Shown: positions 12,600 through 26,394, counted from the first letter of the stretch. The stretch: 64,000 nucleotides of DNA from Chrysomallon squamiferum (GCA_012295275.1 CM022669.1:9738489-9802488), one strand, 5' to 3'. Translations and numbers: made by a program. The notes: generated from the letters alone by a model not told the origin.

Positions 12600-13997
12600 A
12601 TATACATTGATGTGATGGTATTGTAATGAGATTTAAAGAAGGGAAATACCACTGGCTATAGATATGCCCACTCATATATACATTTTAGGCTTTGCTTTCA
12701 TTTTAACTATGCTAATGTTAGTTGCAAATAATTTAAGAAGCATCATTTGTCTTTCTAAAACATCTCAGTGAAATGTAAAATTAGACAAAGTTAAGATTTT
12801 CAAGGATTTGTCTATTTTTTATTATTTGTGTTGATTTTTGAAAAATAAATTTGCTTTACGCACCTAAACACACAAACATACACGCACACACGCACTCACA
12901 CAGTCAGTCTTTTTATTTCTGTTGTTTGCCACTGTTTTAGAGCAGTGTTCAGTTTTCACTTTATAAAGAATAAGATTTTTTTTTTTTTAAAACATAACCT
13001 ATCCCCACAAAAAAAACACAAAAACATTAGGTTTATATTCTTTTTATATAATGAAAATTAATTTTGTCATTATTTAGATATTATGGAATACATAGAATAC
13101 AAATATAAATAAATAAAATTTGAATTGGAAGCCAAGTTGATAGATAGTTGTGAATGATAAGCCAGTCTCATTAAGTCGTTTATCATCCGTAAACTGACTT
13201 CATTAGCCAGTCAAAATTCGAGTTTTTTGCTATAGTCCTGGTAGAACAGAATTTCTTCACTCATTACTGGTATCGCATATAGTAACTCTCCAATTAATGT
13301 TTTAACATTTCATTTTATTTTTCAATATTATACTTCGCAAAACGAACGCGTTTTAGGCCTGATCTACGATACTTGATATTTTGCACCAAGAAAAAAAATC
13401 CAACAAAACATTTCAAACGTCATTTATTTTGCTGATTATCGTCAGTTATGAATTTATTTTTTTGTTGAAAATATAATCTAAACAAAGTAATTTAAATCAG
13501 GTCTTTTCGATTTATTTATTTATTTAAAAAAAAAAAAAATAAAAAAATAAAAAATAAAAATAAAAAAATAAAATAAAATAAAACGGCTTTCTGTATTAAC
13601 ATACAGTGAATTGTGTTAACACACTGATATCTTGTAAGAAACACTGCACAATTTAATGAAGCGATAATTATTTTTTTTTTAAATGACTTTCAAGATGAAG
13701 TCCCAGCCTCACCAGAAGGTTAACCCAAACAATGACCAGTCGCATTTTGCTTCTTCCAGTGGCCTCATGTCGTGACGTAATGAAATTGCCTAAAATCTCC
13801 TGATTTTTATTTTTTGTTTTGAAAGATGGCATAATACACATTTGTAATATTACAAAAAGCGACAAACAGTATATAAAAAAAAAAAAACATGAAGATAATC
13901 AAAGGATATTATTACTATCTAACCTTAAAATACTAATACTAATACTACTAATAATAATAATTATAATGATGATGATAGTAACTAGATAATCAAACAA
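12600..13997. other. Intergenic, no gene seen
   Basis: Non-coding AT-rich sequence with A-rich runs at 13527-13583. Parts near 13150-13360 match the segment upstream of LicD copy E. The open frame at 13668-13865 (-) has no recognisable feature. Confidence 0.6.
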
Positions 13998-14801
13998 TTA
14001 GTTAAGCTGTTTCTCTTGCTTTTGCTCTTGCTCGCGTTTCACAAACTCGTATCTAGCAGAAAGTTTCTGACACAAAACACTTCTTTGATACTTTAATGGA
14101 ATGCTTGTTTCTTCTTTGTGATCGTAAGAGTTGGTTTTACACACGCTAACGTTGATGTATGTCGAAATGACAGCAAGCGGGTCTTTGGGAACTGGCAGCG
14201 TCATGTTCATAAACTTTGCCTTACCGAGTGGAAAAACGATGGATTTATTGTACAGAGTCAAATTAGACCAGTGAATATCACTGTCCCAGATGTACGAATC
14301 ATTTTCCAAATAAAAACTGATGTCTACGAAAGGGAACCACCACGAATACGATGTTATGGGTTTTGAAAGAAATGAGTAGAATTTCCAGCGCTTTTCATCA
14401 GGTGTTTTCAAGAAAAATGACGGCCTAAGATTGCAGAAAGCGTTAAACATTTCTTTTTTTTTGCTTTGCGGTACCATCACGTCAATGTCGTCGTCCCACG
14501 GAACGACGTCCTCGTGCCGATACGATCCTAGAAGGCTTCCAGAATACAGGAAAAAGGTCACATTGGCGTCCTCCATTCCATCTGCAAATCGCTTTAAAGC
14601 AAAGCGGGCTGCTATGTTCTCTCTCATGGTCATTCTTATAGAAAACTGTTTCATATATTTTCTGTCATTCTTTTCCTCATTAATCACCTCAATAAAAAAA
14701 TTAAAATAAGAGATTATGCTAACAGATAGGACGAGCAAAAGGAGAAAAATTGGATTATTTAACGCTCTCCAGTTAAAATTTCTGACACCTTGCGCAGTCA
14801 T
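13998..14801 (-). CDS. LicD-family type II membrane transferase, copy C (intact)
   Basis: Intact LicD/fukutin-type protein of 267 residues from the ATG at 14801. A start at 14828 would add nine residues; I prefer 14801 because the tail before the anchor then matches the other copies and A stands at -3. One membrane span lies at about residues 17-36, followed by a short stem. The catalytic core has LYSGSLLGSYRHEDV and then PWDDDIDV (about residues 85-110), with all four expected Asp present. It is followed by the family blocks RWKFYSFLSKPI, WWFPFVDISFY and a C-terminal CKTNSYDHK motif. Several N-x-S/T sites (NVT, NDS, NLT, NMT) fit a lumenal catalytic domain. Such enzymes transfer phospho-linked groups to glycans or lipids; the substrate here is unknown. 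It is clearly diverged from copies A and E, and the matching part of the right-hand duplication lacks it. Confidence 0.93.
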   Translation of the reverse strand: MTAQGVRNFNWRALNNPIFLLLLVLSVSIISYFNFFIEVINEEKNDRKYMKQFSIRMTMRENIAARFALKRFADGMEDANVTFFLYSGSLLGSYRHEDVVPWDDDIDVMVPQSKKKEMFNAFCNLRPSFFLKTPDEKRWKFYSFLSKPITSYSWWFPFVDISFYLENDSYIWDSDIHWSNLTLYNKSIVFPLGKAKFMNMTLPVPKDPLAVISTYINVSVCKTNSYDHKEETSIPLKYQRSVLCQKLSARYEFVKREQEQKQEKQLN

Positions 14802-15482
14802 AGTTATTCTTCTACGTATTCTGCACATTTCTGTAGAATTTTACTGAACAGAAAGCAAATCAGAACGAAATTAATTTAAGAACCTGTTTCGAGGTCATAC
14901 GTTAGACGTTCTCACTTTACGAACAGTTAAAAGTAAATAAAATCCCGCGATATATGATCAAACGTTTGTACTCTGTTACTTCTCTTTCCACAGAAATATT
15001 AATTAAAAAATTCTAATATTTTTAGCCATACATTTACACATATGAATATCCTTTTCTTGCACAGCCGTCATGGCGGCCAGTGATGTCATAAGCCACGTGA
15101 TTTAAGTCCCCCTTCCCACCGACCCATTAATTTGCGTTCACGGCAAAATGTGACACAGGGATTTCGAAGTATTATTTCTGCAAGTCATACTTTGTAATAA
15201 ATAAATAAATAAATAAATAAATAATCAGTCAACCAAATCAAATCAAATTATATGTATGTGTATGTATATATATATTAATAATAATACACAGCATAATATA
15301 TTGCTTATAGCGAAGTTGTTCATATAAAAAATTATCAACATCGTCATCATCATCATCATCATCATTACATTATTATTGTTGTTGTTTTTCTACCACTAGT
15401 ATTACTATTACTACTGCTGCTATTACTACTATTAGTAGTACTACTACCACTACTACAACTATCATCATCATCATCATCGTTC

Positions 15483-15527
<45 letters not shown>

Positions 15528-16197
15528 GAATATTACCTTATTTCAAGATTTTATTTCCCACGATTTGATCCGCAGTATAGCTCCGTTATCGTTATAATTT
15601 ATTTTCCTCGTTTTATTATTAATTTTTTTTTTAATCTCCTGCATTTTAATTATTTTTGTTAAACGTTTTTTTCCCCCCAATATGCATAACTTGAATGTAG
15701 TAATAATATGATGCATAACCTTCAATTAGCAAAACTGTATGCCGCAAGAAAAAATAAAAAAAATAAAATAAAATAGTTTAGTGGTTATAAAGGAATGCTG
15801 GAACCAGATGTATTTATAACATCTGGTGCTCAATATATAGTGTTATTTTTAACAAATAATGATGATTAAATAAATAATAGTCTTGAAACTGCCAGTACTT
15901 AATGCAATAAAAAATTTATATGTCTATATTTATGGTCTGTATAATCATTTCGTTGATTTATTTAATTATTTTTTTATTTTATTTCATTTTATTATTTTTT
16001 TTTTATTATTATTTTTTTGTTTTGTTTATTAATTTTATCTTTTTTATTTTTTTATTATTTTATTTTATTATTTTGTACTTCTTTTAATTATTATTTCATT
16101 AATACTGGTGGTTGGGCTTTTGTGACAAAAGGTAAAAAAAGAAGAAAATGTATCATTTTTGCTTTAAAATTATTAATATCCCACGCGCACGCACGCA

Positions 16198-16236
<39 letters not shown>

Positions 16237-16546
16237 CACATACATATAATAATTACGTACAGACGCGTGTGCGCGTTTGTGTGTGAAATTAATGTTTGAG
16301 TAGTCGAGGCTCATTAGGCATTCCGGTTGTGACGTATTTGATGACGTGACTACATTCTAACATGGCGGATATTTACAGTACTTAGATGAACAATGGCTTC
16401 GCTCAATACTGAGATTCTATATCTATACACAAAGCTCTCGATTTTTCGTGTGAATACTCCTTTAATGATATTTGCACAATCCTGTGTTGAAACATGTGTC
16501 GCTGTTTGTACATACGTAAGTATGGATGGATGGATGGAAGCGTGGA

Positions 16547-16604
<58 letters not shown>

Positions 16605-16917
16605 AGTGGGTTTGGGGGGGGGTGTTTTTGCTGATGATATGACGTTCTAAATATAATTCGATTTCTCGTTATCGAGCTGGTTTTCATAACTTGATAATAC
16701 GTAGCAGCATGTTCGTCTATTGGCCACCAATGTTCTTTCCTATATGATCACATGATCACACTAGTTAACAAACTACAGAGATACCGACCCAACAGATAAC
16801 CGCATATTACTTTAATTTTAAACTGATAAAATGAAAAAGACAGTTCTGTAATTTTTTCCATGTTGTGTTACGATTTGCCTCCCTTTATGGTAGTGGCATA
16901 GGTGGGTAAATTATTAT

Positions 16918-16920
<3 letters not shown>

Positions 16921-16993
<73 letters not shown>
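16921..16993 (+). repeat. (GA)n microsatellite, about 73 bp
   Basis: Uninterrupted GA dinucleotide run, one of at least thirteen such GA/TC arrays in the window. Confidence 0.98.
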
Positions 16994-16998
<5 letters not shown>

Positions 16999-17558
16999 GA
17001 TACAGTTACAGACGATAAAGAAAGATGTTGGAACAAATAAAGATGTTCTTATCATTCTTTTACGAAGAACTGCAATTTGTTCAGTGAAAGAAAATCTGTA
17101 CATGAGAGAAACAGCTCATTTATAATAATATTTACTAGCCGGTCTCGCCTTTCCTTCAAATTGCCAGTATCCGAAACAAAATAAATCTTATCTTCAGCCA
17201 TTCCGTTTCTAGTGCGAAACGATTAGACGTCTACATTAGAGTTGTCTGCTCTTAGCGAAAATAACTCTCAGTTTCTAAGAGCAAAGAAAATTTATTTTAT
17301 TACTGCTGTAGCTGTTTATTATTATTATTATTATTATTTTTTTTTTATTATTATTATTATTATTATATAAGGAATTGTTTTGTTTTTTTGTTTTTTTACT
17401 GATATGTAGTAGTTGTGGTAAGTATCAACACAGAGATTCTTTAATTAATTAATTAATTAATTTATTTATTTATTTATTTCCTGTCGTGTAATTTTGATTC
17501 GATTCTTTTCATTTCATTTATTTTATTTTAATTGTTTATTTGTTAATTCATTTTACTT

Positions 17559-17560
<2 letters not shown>

Positions 17561-17637
<77 letters not shown>
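17561..17637 (+). repeat. (CA)n microsatellite, about 77 bp
   Basis: Uninterrupted CA run, the longest pure CA tract in the window. Confidence 0.98.
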
Positions 17638-17639
<2 letters not shown>

Positions 17640-18076
17640 GATTATTTCTCTTTCATATCTCTAATTCACACACACGTATATTGAGACTGCTGACGGTTTT
17701 CTCGTGTTTAACCCTATCAAAATCATTAATCGAAATCGAAAGGAAAAAAGGAAAATAAAAAAAAAGGTTATAATAATAATAATTAAAAAAACAACAACAA
17801 CAGCAGCAGCAATAGTAATAATAATTAAAAATGAAAATTATAAATAAATAAATAAATAAATAAATTTTCTGCCATTAATTCGCACAAACTAAGCAAGAGA
17901 TAAAACTGCCAGTTAACAAATTATAAAAATGTACGCCTTCGTCTCGGTCATGAAAATTGCACTTAGCAGCTCTGAGTAAATTTCCACAAAAAAAAAAAAA
18001 ATTAAAAAATTACAAGGCGATAATTAAATCAACAATTACCATTGGCTCATTCAAAAAGTTAAACTTTTTTTCTTAT

Positions 18077-18114
<38 letters not shown>

Positions 18115-18350
18115 GTGTGACTGGTGCTGGAAGTTTTCTACTTAGTTCAAAATTATCAAAAATTAACAGTCGCTGAGCCAATAAATATCTTTCACCGAAT
18201 GGTGGAATGGTGCTTCGCAGGATCGATTCTTGTAGGAGTGAGAACAGAACTAGTAACCGTTCCATTCCGTCATACACACTGGTTTATGTGAAGCTGCGGT
18301 ACGTACTCTCGTGTTTATGAGAAAGAAAATAGAAATTACCCCCCCTCTCT

Positions 18351-18463
<113 letters not shown>

Positions 18464-18483
18464 TTCACTCACTCTCGTTCACT

Positions 18484-18546
18484 CTGAACGCCAGACGGTC
18501 AAATATCTCATCCCATAATTGAGATCTGACACTGATAACAATCGCC
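18484..18546 (+). repeat. Dispersed repeat beside a TC array, copy 1
   Basis: The segment starting ctgaacgccagacggtc and continuing tctcatcccataattgag, then ctgacactgataacaatcgc, recurs at 24079-24136 with few differences. Both copies lie within about 25-60 bases of the end of a long (TC)n tract, and both contain the inverted repeat TCTCA..TGAGA. This looks like the end of a mobile element whose tail is the microsatellite. Confidence 0.75.
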
Positions 18547-19231
18547 TCATACATACGCGTCCAGACACACATACATGCATGTAGGTTACACAGTGCTCAA
18601 GATATGCATTAATATGTTTTTAATGTAATTTACGAGTCTAATCTCTGAATTATTTATTAACTAGAATTAATCAGTCTGTGTAATGAAGAGATATTTTAGA
18701 AGAGTTAATTAGTACAAAAATTACACAAGAAAAGTGATTTAAGGGAAAGCACTTATTATGTGCCGCCATTCGCTTTGAAGTTACGTAAATACTAACTTCC
18801 TGATCGTGTTAAAATTTAATCGTGTTTTAAATTATATGTTTGTTTGTTTGTTTGTTTGCATGTGTGTATTTAACAACAATAACAACAACAACAAAAAAGA
18901 AAGAAAAGAAAACGTTTTTTTCTTCACTAGTTGCTATATATATTTTAAAATAGATAATATATATCAGGTACAAATAGCGAAAACAAATAATTATTTTTTT
19001 TTAATTTATTTATTTTATTTAAAAAAAAAAAAATGAGGACTATTAACCATTTGCAAAAAAAATAAAACCACACATTTTTAAATATAATTTTTTTTATAAA
19101 CGTTGGACAAAATATCATTTTGTATTTTATGTGCATTTTTGGTCTTATGATTCAAACAATTATTCGAGCATAAAACTGTTCCCTGAGTTTTCAAACTTAA
19201 CGGAAAGTATTTTCCAGGCAAATGTCATCAT

Positions 19232-20328
19232 TCAAGAGTTATCGTTCCTTCGAAAGAACCAGTTAATTATGTGATTATTGTGTTCTAATGTTTCGTTCCA
19301 ACCGTTGGGTAGAGCTCTGTGCTTCACAAAAGAAAATGTGTTGTGCAGCAAGCTACAGGGAATGGATTTATAATACATGCTGGGAATTTTCCCTTCTAAT
19401 TTGTGATCGTAATGGTTCGACTCGCACAATTCAACATCGTAATTCGTCGAAAGAACAACATCGGGACGCCTCGGGCGGGCAAAAGCATGCCCATGAAGGG
19501 TCGATTGGCGAGAGGAAAGACGCTGGATTTCTCATACATGAAGAGTTTTTTAAACTTTATATCGCTATCCCAAATGTGGGTTTTGTTTTCAATGTAGAAA
19601 CTGATGTCGAGGAACGGCCAGCTCCAAGTATGTTGACGAATAGGTTTGGACAACACGGAATAAAATTTCCACCGCCGTTTCTGTTTTATGTCCAAGAAAA
19701 ACGAAGGTTTGAGATCGGACAGTATTTTGTACAGCGTCTGTCGTTGTGAAATGGGAACGACAATGTCGACGTCGTCGTCCCACGGGATTATTCCATGATG
19801 GCGGAAGGAACCCAGCAGACTTCCGCTGTACAGGAAATATGTCACGTGATTATCTTCCATAGCCGCAACGAACCGGCTCAGTATCTGTTTTAAAATCCTT
19901 AGGTCTCGTTGCGTCATCTTCTCGACAAAGGCATGCGAGTCTCTCACTGCTCTGACCTTGTTTCTGAAGGTCATGTTATGCCGAGGCATGTTTTGCAAGG
20001 TTACGCGGTGATAAGTGTTTTCCACGTCATCAGACTTGTATGTTTCAGCTTCAGTTACAGGTGTTAATCGTCTAAGAAACGAGCTGGAATTTTTATGAAG
20101 TGGTGTATCGTTAAAGAGCAATACCGGACTCGGCTTTCGTTCCGTGAAAAGTCTCGACGGTGGATCTGGCAATCGCTGTAAACTGATGGGACATCTGAAG
20201 CGTGAATCGTTAACGAAGTACCTCTTATCTCTATTACCCCACCACGAGTACAGAAACACGAAATTTAACATGAGGAGTAGAAAAACATAGACGAACGTTT
20301 TGCCACTTAACACACTACACTTTACCAT
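19232..20328 (-). pseudogene. LicD-family transferase, copy D, with one frameshift
   Basis: LicD/fukutin-type protein. The first frame (20328 down to 19396) encodes a short tail, one membrane anchor at about residues 10-29, and a stem of about 130 residues that is much longer than in the other copies and Pro/Ser/Thr-containing. Then comes the catalytic core, with FLYSGSLLGSFRHHGI and PWDDDVDIVVP at about residues 165-192. Near 19463-19475 the frame changes: the family C-terminal block (CESNHYDHK and the CSLLHNTFSFVK motif) lies in the next frame and ends at 19232. The break is at a run of three C on the minus strand, where one lost C explains it. As written, the protein lacks its C-terminal block and gains about 20 unrelated residues. 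A homopolymer sequencing error is as likely as a true mutation. The overlapping plus-strand open frames are shadows. Confidence 0.87.
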
Positions 20329-20907
20329 AATTTTGAATTTCTAAACTTTTTTTTCTCTCTTTTTCTTCTTCGTAAAAAAAAAAAAAAAAAAAAAAAATAA
20401 ATGAAATCAGTCTTCGTCTCACACCTGTTGAAAAACTTCGTTCTCTCCCTCTCCTCTGTTTTGTCGTTTAGCAGAAGAAAAAAAAAAGAGGAAAAAAAGA
20501 ACTTGTGCCACTGCACAGAAAAAACAGTTTGCAAGTTCTGCGTCAGTTATTTAAGCCTGATCTCTTCAAGGATGAATGAAATCTGTCAAAATCGACAAGT
20601 TTCTTGTTTGTATTTTTTTTTCTCTCTCTCTCTCTCCACTTCTTTTCCTGCTTAATGTAAAAAACAAACACAACTGGAAGGATTGATATATAACAACTCT
20701 CACATGTGCCAGGGACGACCTGGCTACAGAGAAATAGAAAATCACCAACATTCACACGAGTCTTCGTGCCACATGCAAGTAAAAGATCTCCGAGAGACAC
20801 AGATTTTGTTTCACAGATGTTGATACGAAGAGAACAACTGCTTGACGGCTTTATTGTTTATGGGTATCAATTAGAGAGATTTTTCTTATTTTTTTCTTTT
20901 TATTATG

Positions 20908-20908
<1 letters not shown>

Positions 20909-20974
<66 letters not shown>
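20909..20974. repeat. (TA)n microsatellite, about 66 bp
   Basis: Pure AT/TA dinucleotide run, self-complementary and able to form a cruciform. Confidence 0.97.
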
Positions 20975-20977
<3 letters not shown>

Positions 20978-21022
20978 CCTAACTTAATCTTTATTTAGTT
21001 ATTATTATTATTTTTCAAAAAT

Positions 21023-21054
<32 letters not shown>

Positions 21055-21085
21055 TATTAATTTATTATCATTATTTTTAAAGTTG

Positions 21086-21120
<35 letters not shown>

Positions 21121-23371
21121 CTTGGCAGTATAATCTCTGATATTTCTAAAAACGTCTCGGTGACTGATACAAGAGATATATCACGTGATAAATGCTCGTT
21201 CCAACCATTCCAGACATTTTTCTTTTTTTTTTCTTCTTCAGAAACTGTCCGCGTTTTTCACTCGAACGACATTAATCTTTTTTAGAATTTTACCATTTCT
21301 GATAGTGTCTGAAAACACGTCCTCTTTCAGAACTGGTTTAAACAGCAAAAAGAAAGTATTCCATACATCGAATAGTAGTTATCGACAACATAGTCTTATT
21401 AAACAAAAAATTTGAATAACGCACATTATAGTCGTTTCTTCAAAGACGTCAGCCAATATCGTACATCACAGCATTCCAAGCACAACGTGTCTGTTCCTTT
21501 CTACCGTTGATGTAACCGATTTAAAACAACATCAGCTTCAAGCAACAACAACAACAAAAACAAAACGTCAGTTGCCAGACGTTCTAAACATTCTGTAGTT
21601 CTCGAATGAATTTTGAAACGTGCACACTCTTGTCATTTCTGCAAAATAATCAGAAAACAAGATTTTTCTGTTTACGTCTGTCTTTCCCAGCGTTATAGTT
21701 AAATTGCAAATTAACATCGCACAGGAAACATGCGCGTATTTTGATACCTCTACACCGCAGTCCTGTCTGCTCCGACCTAAATATTTTAGTTTATTTGTTT
21801 CAGTATATACTGTGTTTGTTTTTCCTTGTATTCTGCTTTAAGTACAAAATCATATGGCACCAGACATATGCATAACATAGATGTAATACGTTTTTTTTTG
21901 TTTTTTAAATATGTATAATATATTAATGTTATTCCTGCACAGAGAATATCAGCATAAATTGTATCTTCAGAGATTTTTTTATGCACTGTGTAAATACCAC
22001 GCACTGTTACTATGGGTTACTTCTTCATCTTCTTTTTTTTATTATTATTATTATTATTATTGTACAGCTGAGTTCTTTCTTTTTCTTCTTCTTTTTTTTT
22101 TTTTTTTTTTTTTAGTCTTTTTTATAGCGTTCTTGTATTTCTCTATTTTTTGTTCCGTTCTTGTGACTTGTGTGTTCTTCTTACGGTTGTTGTACGTCGG
22201 TGTTTTTTTCTGTTCTTGTGTTGTTTAGAAGCTGTTGTCAGTGTAAGTATGAAGTTCACATTACTTCTTGTTTCACCTGTACTGCAGTTTCTCTGAGAAG
22301 TCTTATCTCACACACAAACACCGCTCTGCCTTCACTGTCGATTGAATACCTCGTTACTTTAGTTCACGAAACTAATTTCAAAACAACACGATACCGGTGT
22401 AACTACGACGGCAATATTTCCAACGGCAACATGAATGCTGAAGTGATAGCATCGGACAAAGTTCCAGGAAAGTAATTTGATTACGACACTGCACCGATGA
22501 CGTCGACGACCTATGGCACAGATTCTGTAACCTCACACTTCTCTGTTTGTTGCAGTCATGTCACAGAACTGACCTCCTGGAATGTAATCTTTTCACTCTC
22601 CGCAACAACAGCAACGCTCCTGGTAACATGAAAATGCCACGACACCAACGTTTCGACAACTGTTGATTACACTGGTATTTGTCACAATTTTTGAATTCCT
22701 CCCTGTCAGTTCTAAATCTTTATTTATATTTCAGGGTTATCCTCAACTTGTATCTGGTTCGACACCTCTTTGTCTGTGTTCAAAATGTATCGACAACAGT
22801 CACAACATCTTTTAAAACATATCGACATCACTCACAACGTCTAATCGATTCAAAACATAATGTTACGTCTATAGACTTGTTCAACATCAACCAAAAAATA
22901 TGACGCCTTGAACATCTTTCGACATCACTTTTTCTTTACATTTTTTTTTTTTTTTTTTTTACGTTCCAGACACTTTTACAACATCCCGTTCTGTGTCTTA
23001 TTAAAATTTACAACTTGTTCTGTCGGAATGGCGCCGTGTAGTCAATGCGACTAACACAGTTCTGTCAATGATCTGCTCTGTAATTTTTTTTTCTATTTTT
23101 TTTTTTTTTTCTCCTTCCTGTACAAACATTTCTGTCACTTCCTTAATGAACTAAGCTGCAGCAGTGAGACGTCAACATTACGATTATCAGCCGCGTGCAT
23201 TTCCTTTTTTATCGGAGAAAAATCTCTAGCTCGTGGGCCAAACTGCACACTCAAACTGCGATCAAGCCAAGCCTGATTCCCGCTCGACTCCGGAGCACGA
23301 AATGATAAGCGCGAGTACAGGCAAGCTATTCATTACGTTAAACAATTACCACCGAGCAGACGAACATTTCA

Positions 23372-23410
23372 GCCATTCTTTCGCCGTCAAAGCAGGCGAA
23401 CGAGAATGGC
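23372..23410 (+). other. Perfect-arm hairpin followed by T6
   Basis: GCCATTCT pairs with AGAATGGC (8 bp) and the inner TTCGCC pairs with GGCGAA (6 bp), with a 2-base CG bulge on the 3' arm and a 9-base loop. Six T follow at once (23411-23416). It lies in a short stretch of more GC-rich, non-repetitive sequence (about 23220-23420). The shape resembles a small structured RNA or a Pol III end, but no promoter boxes were recognised. Confidence 0.45.
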
Positions 23411-23992
23411 TTTTTTAAGCCTTTCTTCTTTTCTTTTTTTTTTGTTGTGAAAACTAGCTCCGATCATCGCACAGAACAGTTTCATTTATGTGCCATCGGG
23501 TTTTCGTCCATCACAGAACTGTCTGCGCATAAACGAAACCACATTTTAAATTGTTTTGTTTTCTCGTCCACTCGCCTCGTGGCTCTATATGGATCAGATA
23601 ACCCACCTCGTGTTTTTCTTTTTTTTTTTTTTTTTTCTTTTTTTTTAACTTTCTTTTTAACTCGTTTGCACCTTTCCCTCAGTCGTGTGGAAATAAATTT
23701 TCGTGAAATAAATAAATAAATCGTAAAAGTCAAAGCTGAATCGTTTACTGGATAATCAGTGCAAACACACTGGCCATCTGGACATGATTTATTGACACTT
23801 GGTGAATTTCGCTTAGTGAATGATACGGAAAAAAAAAAAGGAAAAAAAAAGAAAAGAAAGAGAAGACTGTGATAAAAGAAAATGAAAAGCTTGAATGTGG
23901 ATAAAGAGCACGGAAAGCTTCGAGAAAGGAAAAAAGATAACGGCAGAAAATTATTAATATTAAGAAATGAATACGTTGGTAAAGAATTACAG

Positions 23993-23995
<3 letters not shown>

Positions 23996-24073
<78 letters not shown>
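23996..24073 (+). repeat. (TC)n microsatellite, about 78 bp
   Basis: Uninterrupted TC run; the dispersed repeat shared with 18484 follows it directly. Confidence 0.97.
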
Positions 24074-24076
<3 letters not shown>

Positions 24077-24078
24077 CC

Positions 24079-24136
24079 TCTGAAGGCCTGACGGTCTCAT
24101 CCCATAATTGAGACCTGACACTGATAACAATCGCCC
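24079..24136 (+). repeat. Dispersed repeat beside a TC array, copy 2
   Basis: Shares tctcatcccataattgag and ctgacactgataacaatcgc with 18484-18546, in the same orientation and again just after a (TC)n array. See copy 1 for interpretation. Confidence 0.75.
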
Positions 24137-24852
24137 GAACAATTAAATAGCCCAATCTAGACTACACCGAGCTTATCTTTACTATGACCCTTGTAATCTT
24201 CGTCCATTTATGTACACTCGACTGAGTCTTCACACGCATCGCTGTCCGTTTAAATTCTCATTTAGATACTCGGCGAAATCTCTGTTTCAAATAAATTCAG
24301 CTGCTGCCGAGAAATACTTCAAAAAGGAAAGAAAAGAAAGAAAAAAAAATAGAAAGAAAGAAAAAATAGGTAAAGAAATTCTAAATCTAAGACGGATCAC
24401 TTAAAAGTTTACTGCAGACATTTATGTTTCTCTCTTCAGTTTCTACGGGAGAAAAATAATTACAAGATCTGAGGCCTGTTTTAGGTTAATAAGTGGAATT
24501 AAAAGATTCGTTAAAGGTGTGTTAAAAGAAACAGTTATTATGTTGACGGGTACAATAACAACAAAAAAAAAAAAAATCCGTCAGCACCATTAACAAAAAC
24601 AACAACGTTAATAAGTGATTATAACAACAACAGCAACTACAACAACGACAACAACAACAATAATAATAATAATAATAATAATAACAATAAAAAGAAAAAC
24701 AGAAAAGAAAATAGTAGTAGCATTAGTAGTTAGTAGTGGTTGTTGTTGTTATATTAGTAATAGCTGCTCTAGTAATAATAATAATAGTAATAGTAATAAT
24801 AATAATAATAATAAAATAATAGTAAAAATAATAATAATGATAAAGTAATAAA

Positions 24853-24892
<40 letters not shown>

Positions 24893-25378
24893 ATAATAAT
24901 GATGATGATAATAACAGAAAAAGAAAAGAAAAAAAAGCGATAAAAAAGGACACACAAACAGACAAACAAATAAAATGTAGCAGACGTAAAAAAAATCGAC
25001 CATGCGACCTGTCGCACGTAGAACGGACTCTACAATTACGATCTTCAGAAGAACAGAAGAATAAAAAAAAAAATAAAACCCAAAACACATCTGTAATCTG
25101 TGACATTAATAAAACATTCTGTCAATGCACACAGCTGTGGCGATATTCAAACCAGAACTGTTAGACAAACACGGGTCACTTTGATTAAAAAAAGAAGGTC
25201 AAGCAGCGTTCTGGTACAAAGCCTCTTAGTCAAAGGTTATTGTGTTTTTATTTGGCTTTATCTGAATTAACGAAGATGTTTGTTGTGGCTGACGAACTGG
25301 AGCGACGTTCATACCGGCGTAGTCACTGTTATTTGTACGCTTGGGTGTAGTTTTGTACGTGTTCCTGTATGGGTTGTA

Positions 25379-25466
<88 letters not shown>

Positions 25467-25530
25467 TGTGTATATGTGTCTGTGTGTGTTTGTGTGTGAA
25501 TCTACCAATGCTAGTATGAATGTATGTATC

Positions 25531-25608
<78 letters not shown>
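25379..25608 (+). repeat. Compound (GT)n(GA)n plus second (GA)n array
   Basis: About 39 bases of GT pass directly into about 41 of GA. After about 75 bases of GT-rich sequence a second GA run of about 76 bases follows. A (ATT)n tract starts at 25663. Confidence 0.95.
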
Positions 25609-25613
<5 letters not shown>

Positions 25614-25660
25614 AATTAATTAATGTTATTCTTCTTCTTCTTCTTCTTCTGCTTCTTTTA

Positions 25661-25713
<53 letters not shown>

Positions 25714-26394
25714 CATTATAATTATTATTAATATTATTAGTATTAGTATTAGTATTACTGCAGATGTTGCTCCTGTCATTCATGTTACGTGTTGACATAT
25801 CGGCTAGCTGTGTGTTAACGGCCTTGTAAAGATAAAAACAGAAATCTCGTATTAAGCTGTATATAAGTAAACAATGTTCTTGTGAGTGCTCTTTAGTGTA
25901 TGCGGTGTCAGTTGGCGTGTGGGAAAATACTTTCAATAACAAGACCACTTTGCACTCCGCAAGAGGAGAGTTCATTTCTTATCTAGAGTTAACGTTCCTG
26001 ATAACCCACGTTATGATTAACACTCGACACTCCTTTGTATTAGTAGATTAAACTGACATCACTTTTGTATGAAATATTCAAATAGATGGAATCAATAATA
26101 ATATTAATAATAATAAACACTAATGGATATAGAAAAAACCACCACCAAAAAGCAGCAGCAGCAACTACAACAACTGAAATAGAAAATACGTTTATCAAAA
26201 ACAGCGACAGCAACAGCAGCAGCACAAAACTCACAACAATAAGAGACGTTGTAGTGTTGGTAGTAATAGAAATAGAAGGATGACGACGTTGACAGCAACA
26301 GCAAGATTAAGAATAATTATAATACTAATAGTGGAACTCATCTTAGTATAAAATAAAAAAGACTTATTAAATAATAGAAAGCTTTAGATAAAAG

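Larger units (their letters stand above)
10160..15860. repeat. Segmental duplication, left copy (partner about 30790-34900)
   Basis: The sequence downstream of LicD copy A (a stretch reading tttgatgtacacattt, then ttcttttccac) recurs downstream of copy E at about 30815. Matching continues through the LicD gene, a TAGTG-rich array, a conserved block at about 12430-12560 versus 33055-33170, a block around 13150-13360 versus 33490-33820, and finally 15770-15860 versus 34790-34890, where both copies read ctcaatata after a shared aacatctg. LicD copy C (13998-14801) and other sequence are present only in this left copy. The edges are judged by eye. Confidence 0.75.

Noticed and set aside
18200-18240. 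Possible tRNA-like GATCGATTC segment
   Set aside because: No complete cloverleaf, anticodon arm or A and B boxes could be drawn.
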